From positions 1-47,172 of the forward strand of contig JALZUO010000018.1 in assembly GCA_023301565.1 (NCBI GenBank): a DNA stretch of 47,172 nucleotides. The letters are read 5' to 3'. The position numbers and the translations under genes are program-made. The DNA comes from Oligoflexales bacterium (GTDB taxonomy: Bacteria > Bdellovibrionota_B > Oligoflexia > Oligoflexales > JALZUQ01). How positions within the stretch are numbered: the first letter of the stretch is position 1; every line of letters begins with the position of its first letter. This document shows, piece by piece, positions 1 to 8,166 of this stretch. The notes beneath the pieces were generated by a model. That model worked only from the letters and a program-made list of their open reading frames with translations, ran no database searches and was not told the origin of the DNA.

Positions 1-105
1 TGGCATTGGCATTGGAAACACTGGCATCGGCACTGGTCGTATTGACTGTGCAGATAGTGTACTAGCAGTTAAAAGACAGCTTACTAAAATAATCCATGTT
101 TTCAT
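1..105 (-). CDS. Secreted Pro/Met-rich protein, 5' part only
   Basis: A minus-strand frame opens with ATG at 105-103 and stays open to the left edge (35 codons). The product starts with a clear signal peptide (MKTWIILVSCLLTASTLSA, cleavage expected before QSIRP) and then enters a Pro/Met-rich repeat, PVPMPVFPMPMP. An AGGA ribosome binding site lies 7 bases upstream (positions 113-116 on the plus strand). The plus strand also has an open frame here (Gly/Ile-rich, ending at a stop at 122-124), but it has no visible start, so the minus-strand reading with its RBS and signal peptide is preferred. Function unknown. Met-rich secreted segments can bind copper, but that is only a guess from composition. 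Confidence 0.6.
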   Translation of the reverse strand, partial: MKTWIILVSCLLTASTLSAQSIRPVPMPVFPMPMP

Positions 106-191
106 TTCAAAATCCTTTTTCTAAAAGTTAGCCCCACAGGCTTGATGAAATAAACTACGAGCGTCCAAATTTTTGCACAACGGCCAAATCA

Positions 192-213
192 AAAGTTCCA
201 CATGCGGAACTTT
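192..213. repeat. Perfect inverted repeat between divergent genes
   Basis: An 8-base stem (AAAGTTCC at 192-199 and GGAACTTT at 206-213) with a 6-base loop lies in the 286-base gap between the divergent Pro/Met-rich gene and the TraU-like gene. There is no downstream T-run on the plus strand, so an operator for one or both genes is more likely than a terminator. The rest of the gap shows nothing recognisable. Confidence 0.45.
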
Positions 214-391
214 CAAACTCCAAAAAGTACTAACAATCAAAAAACATAACTAAGGTTGCCACTTTTGACGGAGCTAAATCTTTGCATAACCTAACTATCT
301 AAGATCACCCCCGTATTACCTGCCAAGCCAACTAAACACAGGCTTTGTTTCCTGCAATGATGAACACGTACCCATTGAGAGGAAGTGGTCT

Positions 392-1723
392 ATGCACAAA
401 AAAAGCTTGAGGCTTAGTCAAAGGATATTCAAAGCCCCGCCTACGCAGTGTTTTGCAGCTGCTTTGATGTCTTTCGTCTTTGTTGCATCCCTCCTAGGTG
501 CAGCCCCTTCTGACTTTTCTGCTTCCTCTCTCCCACCGGGCAAAATGGATTACTCTTTCTGTGACGCGTTAAAAACACCGGAATTTAAAAAGTGCCTACA
601 ATATTATTCAAAAATAAAATTTTCTCCTATTGGAGTTCCTTATGCCGAGGTGGAGTACCACCTACCCAAATACCTTATGGAGTCCATACCCCATAGCGAA
701 GGCTCACCAAGTTTTTTAAAGGGGCGCGGAGTTGCAACCTTTGGGCTAGAAAAACACTCGAAAACCCTCAAAGGTGGTATGCAAACAGGTGACCTCGGCA
801 CCTACAGCTTTAACTCGAGAGTGATGACTATCCCGGGAGGATCGGCTAGCCTTTTTCTGTCGTGCTCGGCAAAACACCCAGATTCACTAGTACCTATGCT
901 CAAAGCAAGCTCTGAAAAAATAGAAAAACACTGGCGCGAGGGTCACGGCGATAAGTTCTATCAAGACATCATGCTTAAAGTTGCAAAGCCGTTTATTGAA
1001 AAACCGGAACTATGCTTTGCCACAAGTGCAAGCATGGCAGCCTTAAGTCAACTAGAAGCAGAATCGTCCGTGAATGTAAAAAAATATGCTCACGAAGCCA
1101 GAGATAGCCTCGAGTGGTATAACGACGCACTGGCTATGGCTGGCAGGTTTTTTCCGCCGTTTAAAGTGCCTGAAGAACTGCAAAAAAAACTGTTTCTACT
1201 TAGCCCTGTACCACCCTATTTAGTCCCTTGCTCTGCTTGGGGGTTTAACTACCCCAGGTCCGGGACCTACTATGGCTCATCTGAGGTGATCGGCTCTGTA
1301 AGTTCTGCGATGAAAATGCGCAACTTAGGGACAACCGTTTTTAAGACTATACCGGTGAACTCAGACGAAAAAATTCAGATGGTCTACCCTAGAGAGTCAG
1401 GCTGTTTTACTGAAGGAAAGCCTATTCCTTTTTTAGAAGAAAACCCCCTTACACGCCTAGCTGAACTTGTAACGGGTGGGTACAGCAAAAAACTTACAGG
1501 TACAGTGATCTCAAACGAGCGAGGTGGAGTGTCTCACTCAAAGGCTGGTCAGCAGTATGTTCTCTGGCACAAAATAAAGTGCAAAACAGATGTATTCAGA
1601 GCTTCCTTTGATAGAGCCTTGATCGAAGGAGTGCTCGAGCCTATCTGCAAAGGTCTTAAAGTAGCCGAAGATACTGCACTCGAAGCTGCAACTGCTGACT
1701 TATTAAAACCAATAAAAAACTAA
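392..1723 (+). CDS. traU: TraU-like type IV secretion periplasmic protein
   Basis: A 443-residue exported protein with a long basic N-terminus followed by a hydrophobic signal segment (about residues 20-37). Three blocks match the order seen in F-plasmid TraU: a segment beginning FSPIGVPYAEVEY (TraU has IGLAIGYWEP), a Cys-containing block with YPRSG, SS and MKMRNLG (TraU: CAGSQGSMYPFNGW...AFKLHRQG), and an ending with SGCF and YVLWHKIKC (TraU: SGQC...YLMWRKRNC). It is about 110 residues longer than F TraU. TraU is an exported Cys-rich assembly factor for F-type secretion. Start supported by AGAGGA 8 bases upstream. Thirteen bases separate it from the thioredoxin-like gene, which fits disulfide-dependent folding. 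The match was made by eye. Confidence 0.65.
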   Translation: MHKKSLRLSQRIFKAPPTQCFAAALMSFVFVASLLGAAPSDFSASSLPPGKMDYSFCDALKTPEFKKCLQYYSKIKFSPIGVPYAEVEYHLPKYLMESIPHSEGSPSFLKGRGVATFGLEKHSKTLKGGMQTGDLGTYSFNSRVMTIPGGSASLFLSCSAKHPDSLVPMLKASSEKIEKHWREGHGDKFYQDIMLKVAKPFIEKPELCFATSASMAALSQLEAESSVNVKKYAHEARDSLEWYNDALAMAGRFFPPFKVPEELQKKLFLLSPVPPYLVPCSAWGFNYPRSGTYYGSSEVIGSVSSAMKMRNLGTTVFKTIPVNSDEKIQMVYPRESGCFTEGKPIPFLEENPLTRLAELVTGGYSKKLTGTVISNERGGVSHSKAGQQYVLWHKIKCKTDVFRASFDRALIEGVLEPICKGLKVAEDTALEAATADLLKPIKN

Positions 1724-1736
1724 ACTGAGGCTGGCT

Positions 1737-2354
1737 ATGATTTTTTATAAAATTTTTTGCAACCTTTTTAATAGGAAGTTTAGCTTTGCCAACATAACCA
1801 GACTAGCTTTACTTCTATACGCAGCCTGTTTTTGCCTTGGATCCAAGCTTAAAAAAGAAAAAACAGCACGAAGATTCGAGCAGCTCATAGCCCAAAGCCC
1901 TTTCAATTCGCAATTTTACCAGCTTCGGTGGCTAGCAGCAGAGCAAAAAAAAGCCGTGCTAGCTGTGCTAAAAGACCTTCCGCCGCACTACGAGCAGTTA
2001 AGGCACAAGCTTGGTGGCGGTGAGTTTGCGGCTCCGGGCAAGCAAGCAGATTTTGTTTTTAGGATTGTGATCGACCAGCGCTGTAGCCTTTGCAAAAACG
2101 TCACTGGTCTATACTGGGAGCTTATTCGAAACGGATACACTGTAGACATTGTTTCGGTTGGATCCCCCTCGAAGCCAATTGCGTTAAATGTAACCCCTAA
2201 GAAAATTCCCGAAGGCGACCGCAAACGCTACAAATGGAGGTCGCTACCAGCTGTTTTAATCGGAAGCCGGAAAAGCCCCAATGCAGCAGTAGAAGTAAAA
2301 CAGTTCCCGATCTCTTTTTTGCAGCTAGAAAAAAACATCCAAACGAACAAATAG
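1737..2354 (+). CDS. Thioredoxin-fold secretion accessory protein (TrbC/TraF-like)
   Basis: A 205-residue protein with an N-terminal hydrophobic segment (about residues 20-36, signal or anchor). Its C-terminal half looks like a thioredoxin fold: a beta strand VFRIVID, a CxxC motif (CSLC, about residues 116-119), a helix, a second strand (TVDIVSVG), and a SLPAVLIG segment that fits the conserved cis-proline strand. In F-type systems TrbC, TraF and TrbB are periplasmic proteins of this fold placed beside TraU and TraW. The gene directly follows the TraU-like gene with a TGAGG ribosome binding site and is probably co-transcribed. Whether it corresponds to TrbC or to a disulfide isomerase (TrbB/TraF) cannot be settled by eye; the intact CxxC favours a redox role. 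Confidence 0.5.
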   Translation: MIFYKIFCNLFNRKFSFANITRLALLLYAACFCLGSKLKKEKTARRFEQLIAQSPFNSQFYQLRWLAAEQKKAVLAVLKDLPPHYEQLRHKLGGGEFAAPGKQADFVFRIVIDQRCSLCKNVTGLYWELIRNGYTVDIVSVGSPSKPIALNVTPKKIPEGDRKRYKWRSLPAVLIGSRKSPNAAVEVKQFPISFLQLEKNIQTNK

Positions 2355-2373
2355 ATTCCTGCCCATAAAAAAC

Positions 2374-3012
2374 TTAGGGAAGCCTAATCTTCCGCCTCTC
2401 AAGCTCGACAAGAATCTGATTCAGTAAAAAATTATAATACCTTGGCTTGGTTAGCTTATAGCTACGCACGCGGCCTTTGTTGGTCATGATTTCACGCTCG
2501 ATACCTAATCGAATAGTTGTTTGCCCCTCCAGGCCTACACTAATTCTATCTGTCCGAAGGACATCGTACTCTGGCGGCGGTTTGGGGAATCTTTTTTCGT
2601 GCTTGCATTCGCGCACGAGCTCTTTGCGCTCCTTGGCAGAGCTAGCCTCTCTGACAACTTTTCGGCTCTTGCCCTTGACCTTCCTGAACAAGTCTCTTGT
2701 GTGGTTCTGCGAATCCATCGAGCGCAAACGAGAGCAAGAGGGTGTGGGGTCATGCCCACGCTGGCTAGGGTCAGCAAGGGTAATGAGTTTTTCTGCGTAA
2801 ACAAAACCAGGGTCCCGCTTAGAATCTCTAATAAGGTAGCTGTTGTCTTGCAAAACTGTTTTTGAGCCATAGAAGACCTCTATTGGCTCTATTTGGAAGG
2901 TCCGCGACTGGATTAGGCGAAGCTGCATAGGCGTAAACTCTGGTGGCTTTGATATGCAAGCTGGCAGGGTGAAAACCGCTAACAGCAAAACTAAAGAAAA
3001 GAAAAATTTCAT
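2374..3012 (-). CDS. Lipoprotein of unknown function
   Basis: A 212-residue protein with a textbook lipoprotein signal (hydrophobic stretch ending LPAC, Cys 19). The segment after the anchor (MQLRLIQSRTFQIEP...VLQDNSYLI...GFVYAEK) has the pattern 'Q-R-x-F ... VLQD-x-x-Y-x-I ... G-x-x-x-AEK' seen in a common family of small proteobacterial lipoproteins, some near secretion loci. The middle (about 85-150) is Lys/Arg-rich and probably flexible. It converges on the TraU/thioredoxin pair with a gap of only 19 bases, so a shared role in the envelope is possible but unproven. No function assigned. Confidence 0.65.
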   Translation of the reverse strand: MKFFFSLVLLLAVFTLPACISKPPEFTPMQLRLIQSRTFQIEPIEVFYGSKTVLQDNSYLIRDSKRDPGFVYAEKLITLADPSQRGHDPTPSCSRLRSMDSQNHTRDLFRKVKGKSRKVVREASSAKERKELVRECKHEKRFPKPPPEYDVLRTDRISVGLEGQTTIRLGIEREIMTNKGRVRSYKLTKPRYYNFLLNQILVELERRKIRLP

Positions 3013-3301
3013 ATCTTAAATGTACCTCACTTTAGATTTTGCATCGCAGTTAACAAGTATTCAACTACTTAGATTAGGTGACTGCTCCATCCGAAATATC
3101 GTATTATTCCCGAGACTCATAAGCTGTTGTTTATACAACTAAAAACAACGCACAAAACTCCGAAATTTCGCACAACAAACTTAATCACGGTTAAACACTT
3201 GATTTTATTTGTATTTTTAAAGAGACGAATTTCCGGAGTTAAAACTTGCATCAAAAACCATTTAGGCTGTAAGTTGGGAACAGCAAAAATAGAGGCCGGC
3301 A

Positions 3302-4705
3302 TTGAAAAACCACAAACTCCTACTTATAGACGACGACGAACTCATCCTAGAGTCACTCGAAACCTTTTTCTCTCCCATGGGGTATGACGTAGACGTCCAG
3401 ATGAGTGGAGAAAGCGCCCTTTCCTACCTCGAGTCACAGCTAGAGCCCGACACAGCCCCCTACTCGGTGATCATTGTCGACTACGAGCTCGGCAAGGATA
3501 AACTCAACGGTTCTGAAATCATCAAAGCCATAAAAGAGAAAAGACCTGACCAGCTTATCGTCTGCCTTTCAGGTCTGGGCGACAACCCTGAAGTGGTAAA
3601 AAATACGTGGAGAGCTGGCGCCATCGACTTTGTCGATAAAGCTGACCTTCAAGAGCTTGAGTACGTTGTTGCCAATGCATGTGAAAAATACGATGAATTT
3701 TTTCGCCCGCTTGAAATCGACGAGCTAGATCCCAAACGAAAAATAATCGAAGAGACCGGCCTATGCGGCGAGTCGCCTCAACTAGTAAAGATAGCCAAGC
3801 AGATCAACCTATACAAAACCAGCAAACGCAACATCCTCATCCTAGGCGAGACAGGCGTAGGTAAAAAAATAGTTGCAGAAGCTTTGCACGTCGGAGAGAA
3901 AACGCGTTTTTTCACCATCAACTGCGCCGACTATGCAGACCAACACGAGCTTTTACGCTCGGAACTTTTTGGCTACACAAAAGGAGCCTTTACAGGAGCC
4001 ACCAAAGATAAGCCTGGAATATTTGAACAAGCAAAAGGCGGCACCGTCTTTTTGGATGAAGTTCACGAACTATCACCTTCTGCACAAGCACAGCTCTACC
4101 TCGCCGTAGAAGACCACAAAGTAAAACGCGTCGGCGGGTCACAGTACATCCCAATTGATGTAAAGATCATTGCAGCAGCCAAGCCCCATATAGAGCAGCT
4201 TTCAAACGAAGGTGGTTTTAGGCCCGACCTCTTTGAAAGACTAAACGTACTTAGCATCCTTATTCCGCCCCTAAAAGATCGCAAAGAAGACATCCCGCAT
4301 TTTGTAAAACTTTTTTGCGAAGAGTTCGAAAAAGACACAGGTGAAAAAAAGGTCTTTTTAGACAAAACCGTGAGGCTGCTAAAAAACTATCACTGGCCGC
4401 GCAACATCCGCGAGTTACGCAACACAGTTCTGCGAACCCTGTTTCACGCAAGCTCCTCTACGGTCACCCCAAAAGACCTCGACAGTAAGTTTTACCGGAT
4501 GACACCCACGCAAGGAAGCTCGCCGCTCAAGGACTACAAAACCTTTAAAGAAGATATAGACAAGCAAACAAGCCAGTACTTTACAGATGTTTACCGCCTC
4601 CACGACTGCAACGCAGCCAAAACGGCTGAAGCAATTGGAATCGCACCGAACACACTTCGCTCTATCCTAAAAAGACACGGCCTGGATACGCTGCAAAAAA
4701 TATGA
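3302..4705 (+). CDS. Sigma54-dependent response regulator (NtrC family)
   Basis: A 467-residue protein with the full three-domain layout: receiver domain (residues 1-125, acidic LLLIDDDE cluster and phospho-acceptor Asp60 in VIIVDYELG), AAA+ domain (about 155-385) and Fis-type helix-turn-helix (about 425-467). The AAA+ part has Walker A GETGVGKK (182-189), GAFTGA sigma54 contact loop (228-233), Walker B FLDE (250-253) and an RPDLFERLNV arginine-finger region. The intact GAFTGA loop says it activates sigma54 promoters. Start is a TTG: an in-frame stop lies four codons upstream, and AGAGG is 7 bases before the TTG. No cognate histidine kinase is in the window, so its signal is unknown. The 289-base gap upstream shows no clear feature. 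Confidence 0.9.
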   Translation: MKNHKLLLIDDDELILESLETFFSPMGYDVDVQMSGESALSYLESQLEPDTAPYSVIIVDYELGKDKLNGSEIIKAIKEKRPDQLIVCLSGLGDNPEVVKNTWRAGAIDFVDKADLQELEYVVANACEKYDEFFRPLEIDELDPKRKIIEETGLCGESPQLVKIAKQINLYKTSKRNILILGETGVGKKIVAEALHVGEKTRFFTINCADYADQHELLRSELFGYTKGAFTGATKDKPGIFEQAKGGTVFLDEVHELSPSAQAQLYLAVEDHKVKRVGGSQYIPIDVKIIAAAKPHIEQLSNEGGFRPDLFERLNVLSILIPPLKDRKEDIPHFVKLFCEEFEKDTGEKKVFLDKTVRLLKNYHWPRNIRELRNTVLRTLFHASSSTVTPKDLDSKFYRMTPTQGSSPLKDYKTFKEDIDKQTSQYFTDVYRLHDCNAAKTAEAIGIAPNTLRSILKRHGLDTLQKI

Positions 4706-4772
4706 ACACCTAAAACGATACTGGCACAAGCCTTGCAACCCTATTTATGTGAAACAAAAATGGGGAGTTCCA

Positions 4773-5411
4773 ATGAAACAGCAAACCTTAGAGCTAGCAA
4801 AACTAAACCAAGCGGTGACAAAAAGGTACCTAAAGAGCGGCAGCGACCCACTCAAGGACCAAGAGATTTGCAAGGCGTTAACGTTTATGACACGTCACTT
4901 TGGGTCGCTCGCTGATTTAGCTTCCATCGCCGAATATAGCGGCATATCTAAACCAAACCTTTGCAAACGTTTTCAGCGCAGAATGGGCATGAGCCCCATG
5001 GCGTGGCTGTGGAACTTTCGCTGCCACCTTGCCATGCAGCTTATTAAAAGCACCCCGAAAGGCTGCCTGCAGAACATCGCAGAAAAGTGTGGGTTCAAAC
5101 ACCAGACGCATTTCAGCAAAAAATTCAAAGAGCTGTTCGAGCTAAAACCTAGCAGCTTCCGAGAGTTCTGCCGTGAAAGCAGATCTATACGCAGCCGCGT
5201 CAGCCAGCAAACTCTATGTATTTTGCCTACGACCATACAAAACGCTTTTTACGACACCATGCAAACCGTCGCTAAAACCATGAAAGAATGCAGCACTTCT
5301 TACATGGACCTGTTCCCAGGAAACCAAGAGGGACTAGCAGACCTTAGAAGAGTGTTCGAAATAGCTTTTCTTAAACCTGTGGTCAGCGCACCTAGGCAAA
5401 AAGCTGTTTAG
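4773..5411 (+). CDS. AraC-family transcriptional regulator
   Basis: A 212-residue protein with a double helix-turn-helix AraC DNA-binding domain at about residues 38-130. The first helix pair is around LADLASIAEYSGISKPNLCKRF; the second has the conserved IAEKCGFKHQTHFSKKFKE pattern, then PSSFRE. There is no N-terminal ligand-binding domain of the usual size; about 80 residues of unknown function follow the DNA-binding domain, the reverse of the usual AraC order. Start chosen at the ATG with GGGGAG 7 bases upstream; a GTG 24 bases earlier is in frame. It follows the sigma54 regulator by 67 bases on the same strand and might be co-expressed with it. Confidence 0.85.
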   Translation: MKQQTLELAKLNQAVTKRYLKSGSDPLKDQEICKALTFMTRHFGSLADLASIAEYSGISKPNLCKRFQRRMGMSPMAWLWNFRCHLAMQLIKSTPKGCLQNIAEKCGFKHQTHFSKKFKELFELKPSSFREFCRESRSIRSRVSQQTLCILPTTIQNAFYDTMQTVAKTMKECSTSYMDLFPGNQEGLADLRRVFEIAFLKPVVSAPRQKAV

Positions 5412-5723
5412 ACAATGGCAAACCAATTACCAAGCCTCACCTAGATTTACTTAAGGTGGGGCAACGTACAGCTCACGAAGAATAGTTTGAATAGAATAGC
5501 GTTGTCATTTTGATCCATTGACATGGTTTGGCAAAAAGATTCAATAGTACAATCAACTCCTTGCAACATCCATTTGTAGAGTCTGATCACGAGCGACCAA
5601 GCTCTGGTCAATAGCATGACTGCAACCACCTGAAAAGAGCGACCATTATTTCCCTTCAATTTTGTAAATTAAACGGGGTATACCTTGTATGTAAGGTCGT
5701 ACTACCAAAAAAAGGCAGAATTT
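5412..5723. other. Intergenic region, no supported gene
   Basis: A 312-base gap between the AraC-type regulator and the serine hydrolase. It contains an imperfect inverted repeat (CCTCACCT at 5435-5442 and AGGTGGGG at 5454-5461, one G-T wobble) close to the regulator's stop, without a T-run. A 70-codon minus-strand frame at 5447-5659 has no recognisable protein features and no convincing ribosome binding site. The promoter of the hydrolase gene is presumably in the right half. Confidence 0.5.
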
Positions 5724-7262
5724 ATGAAAAAAACACGTTGGCTATACCTTTCTATTGTAGTGGCTTTTACGAGCTTGGGGTTCGTCAGTACATGTGAAAA
5801 ACTGTACCCATCAAAAACACCACCCTCCCTTGATACAGAACCTTTTTTTAAGGTCGGAAAAAATGCAAAATCATTGAATCAATACCTGCTGTCGCAAAAA
5901 AACAGACAAACCGATGTCGCACTGGTAAAGGTAGGTCAAGAAATTATTTATGAATACTACGAAAGAAAAGAGCTAGAAAACAAAAGGATGCTGGCTTGGT
6001 CCATCGGTAAAAGTGTTTTCAATCTCATGATCGGTAGACTGGTCGATAAAAACATTATTAATATGGATATGGAAGTCTGCCCACTTTTAAAAAACTCCAC
6101 TTTTGCCAAGAGCGCTAAGAATTCTAAAATCTGCAAAAACGACTTGTTAAAGCTTAAGCATTTAGCCTCCTTTTCTAGTGCAATTGATTGGCGAGAAAAT
6201 TACGAAGAAGACGGTAACCCCGGCCAATCATCTGTGCAAACCATGCTGTTTGCGGATGGTGTAGAAGATGGAGTGATAAAACATGTGTTGAAGCATGACT
6301 ATCTACCGAATAAGGGGCCCGGTGACTTAATGAGCTACAGCAGTGGAGATTCCATCTTACTTTCTGGCGCGATTCAAAGCGGTTTTAAAAAAGAGTACGA
6401 CCAGCTTTTAAGAGACTTTAACGGGAAATTGGAAACAGAAATAAACTTCGGTCGATCTGTTTGGAATGAAAAAGCCGAGCAAAGTGTTTTGGTTAGTTCT
6501 TCTTTTTTACACATCAAGCCAATGGATTTGCTAAAAATAGGTAACCTCATTTTAAACCAAGGCAAATCAAATGATCAACAAATCGTATCAAAACAATGGC
6601 TAAACAAGCTATTTACCCCATATAAATCTCAAGAAAACATGGTGGTCCCAAGTCCTGCCACAATAGGACTAGGTTGGTATGTAAATAAATCTGTCGACGC
6701 AAATAACATTGCTAAACCTTGGCCTTTTCTTCCAGCTGGTGCCGTAGCAGCGCTCGGACATTGGGGGCAGATTCTATTGGTAGTGCCAAGCTGGGACCTA
6801 GTAGCAGTAAGGTTCGGCTTTGACCTCGATAAAAAAGCTGGTTCTATGCGAGCCGGTGAATTTGGTTGGGCAATTGGCCGGCAGATAGGGAAAATACCAT
6901 TAACCGATGTTGAGCCGATATTTTCTAAAAGCTCAATGGACTCAGCCAAGAATATTTTTGATCGGAAGCACTTTTCTAATTTTAAAAGTCGAGCCCCAAT
7001 CGCTTTAGGCGCTGTTGGTTCTGGTGTTGCCTCTTACCTCGGCTGTGCCTGCCACTTTATCGCAGAAATGCCGTTTGATTACTGCGCTGCTAGAGTAAAT
7101 AAGATTGATCCGGTATTGAGTATTAAAAAAGGCCCCTGGCCGAACACAGTAACCGGAAAAGTAACCAAATTCATGCTTCCTATTGATTCAATGGTGGCAG
7201 CCTTTGACAAAAAAACAGATTCATCTAGAGACCACTGCATCATGGAAGGTGGGGGTTTTTAG
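5724..7262 (+). CDS. Serine hydrolase, class C beta-lactamase-like, exported
   Basis: A 512-residue exported protein of the beta-lactamase/penicillin-binding-protein superfamily. Visible motifs: SxxK as SIGK (Ser93, Lys96) with the nucleophile Ser; a YSS triad standing for the YxN motif (about 205-207); and a GHWG segment near residue 345 in the position of the KTG/HxG motif. Such proteins cleave D-Ala peptides, esters or amides in the periplasm; the substrate cannot be read from sequence. The signal ends FVSTC at Cys24, a possible but non-ideal lipobox. About 120 residues beyond the catalytic domain contain extra Cys residues. Start chosen at ATG 5724, which begins a normal signal peptide (MKKTRWLYLS...); a TTG at 5685 is in frame. 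Confidence 0.8.
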   Translation: MKKTRWLYLSIVVAFTSLGFVSTCEKLYPSKTPPSLDTEPFFKVGKNAKSLNQYLLSQKNRQTDVALVKVGQEIIYEYYERKELENKRMLAWSIGKSVFNLMIGRLVDKNIINMDMEVCPLLKNSTFAKSAKNSKICKNDLLKLKHLASFSSAIDWRENYEEDGNPGQSSVQTMLFADGVEDGVIKHVLKHDYLPNKGPGDLMSYSSGDSILLSGAIQSGFKKEYDQLLRDFNGKLETEINFGRSVWNEKAEQSVLVSSSFLHIKPMDLLKIGNLILNQGKSNDQQIVSKQWLNKLFTPYKSQENMVVPSPATIGLGWYVNKSVDANNIAKPWPFLPAGAVAALGHWGQILLVVPSWDLVAVRFGFDLDKKAGSMRAGEFGWAIGRQIGKIPLTDVEPIFSKSSMDSAKNIFDRKHFSNFKSRAPIALGAVGSGVASYLGCACHFIAEMPFDYCAARVNKIDPVLSIKKGPWPNTVTGKVTKFMLPIDSMVAAFDKKTDSSRDHCIMEGGGF

Positions 7263-7288
7263 TACGGAGACCTACAAGCAAACTCAAG

Positions 7289-7303
7289 GTGCACTTAGTG
7301 CAC
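7289..7303. terminator. Short hairpin after serine hydrolase gene
   Basis: GTGCAC-TTA-GTGCAC forms a 6-base stem with a 3-base loop 26 bases after the hydrolase stop codon; six Ts follow after a 9-base spacer. It is a weak candidate terminator because the T-run is displaced. Confidence 0.3.
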
Positions 7304-7394
7304 GTAATTCCCTTTTTTCTAGAAGTAAACAAATGTAGACTTTCTACTATTCAATAAATCGGAGGACGAAAGATCGAATAGTTTTAAAGGTATT

Positions 7395-7859
7395 GTGTTC
7401 GCTGCGTTTTTCATTGTAAATGGATCTTTGCTGGCAACAAATGAAGCGTGTGAACTTGATGTGCCTGTGAAGGTTAATTTTGCAAAAGTAGTTGAAAATA
7501 GCCCGTTTCATACACATTTACTGGGAAAAGACATCATTTCAGATAAGTTCCCAATTTTTTGGGATCCAGAAAAGTACTCATCAGAAGAAGACAAACTCGA
7601 GCTTCGACTTTTTAACATAACATGGAATGACAAACTGACTGGCCACCTAGGGGTTCATATTTCAATTGCAGGCTCTTTTGCAGGAGTTGGTTTTTCGAAC
7701 TACACAGGTAACTATAGCTTCACGTTTAGTGAAAGTGATAAAAATGGCTTAACCACGCCGAGAAAATGCCCTATGAATATGTCACTACCAGGCACAACTA
7801 AGGTTTTTTATCTTTCGGAAGCAGAACTTAGCTTGCTGACCCAAATTGATATATACTAA
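7395..7859 (+). CDS. Secreted protein of unknown function
   Basis: A 154-residue protein beginning with a hydrophobic segment (FAAFFIVNGSLLA) consistent with a signal peptide, then an acidic/aromatic region rich in predicted beta strand (HLGVHISIAGSFAGVGF, YSFTFSE) with two Cys. No family recognised. The start is uncertain: GTG 7395 has AAAGG four bases upstream, but a stronger GGAGG at 7361-7365 has no start codon in this frame at the right distance, although the frame is open back to 7329. The signal peptide read from GTG lacks basic residues, so the true N-terminus may have been lost or use an unusual codon. Confidence 0.55.
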   Translation: MFAAFFIVNGSLLATNEACELDVPVKVNFAKVVENSPFHTHLLGKDIISDKFPIFWDPEKYSSEEDKLELRLFNITWNDKLTGHLGVHISIAGSFAGVGFSNYTGNYSFTFSESDKNGLTTPRKCPMNMSLPGTTKVFYLSEAELSLLTQIDIY

Positions 7860-7876
7860 AAAAGGTATATACTAAA
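7850..7876. promoter_or_regulatory. Direct repeat upstream of toxin-antitoxin pair
   Basis: Two exact copies of TATATACTAAA (7850-7860 and 7866-7876) are spaced 16 bases start to start, ending 6 bases before the toxin ATG at 7883 and overlapping the stop of the upstream gene. The position suits an operator or promoter bound by the Xre-type antitoxin. Binding is inferred. Confidence 0.5.
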
Positions 7877-7882
7877 TAAGAT

Positions 7883-8164
7883 ATGTTTGAGATATATGAA
7901 AGCAGATCTAGCAGAAGATCTTTGAAGAAACTACCCGTTAAAATTCTTCAAAGATATGAAAAATGGAAAGATATCATTAGGTTATCCGGCATTCAAGGAC
8001 TCCGCTTAATCAAAGAATTGCATGATGAAGCACTGAAAGGAAAGTGGGCTGGATACCGTTCATCTCGACTAGGAATCCAATACAGAGTAATCTATACAGT
8101 CAAAAAAAAGGAAGTCTATATTGAAGTTTTTGATATAACTGCCCACGACTACAGGAAGAAATAG
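7883..8164 (+). CDS. higB: RelE/HigB-type mRNA interferase toxin
   Basis: A 93-residue protein with RelE/ParE-superfamily features: basic N-terminal helices (SRRSLKKLPVKILQRYEKW), then a beta-sheet core with GKWAGYRSSRLGIQYRVIYTV and a closing strand ending in a His-Asp-Tyr-Arg tail (ITAHDYRKK), the usual place of catalytic and RNA-contacting residues. Such toxins cleave mRNA at the ribosome. It is followed after 2 bases by an Xre-type antitoxin gene, the toxin-first order typical of HigBA. Surrounding genes are unrelated accessory genes, consistent with acquisition as a module. Confidence 0.85.
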   Translation: MFEIYESRSSRRSLKKLPVKILQRYEKWKDIIRLSGIQGLRLIKELHDEALKGKWAGYRSSRLGIQYRVIYTVKKKEVYIEVFDITAHDYRKK

Positions 8165-8166
8165 CT

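Noticed and set aside
2-124. Plus-strand Gly/Ile-rich open frame at the left edge
   Set aside because: Opposite strand has an RBS, ATG and signal peptide; the plus-strand frame shows no start and ends in unremarkable sequence.
2477-2870. Overlapping ORFs opposite or within the lipoprotein gene
   Set aside because: Shadows of the lipoprotein reading frame; no start signals or protein features.
5447-5659. 70-codon minus-strand ORF in the gap before the serine hydrolase
   Set aside because: No RBS, domain or signal peptide; composition looks like chance.
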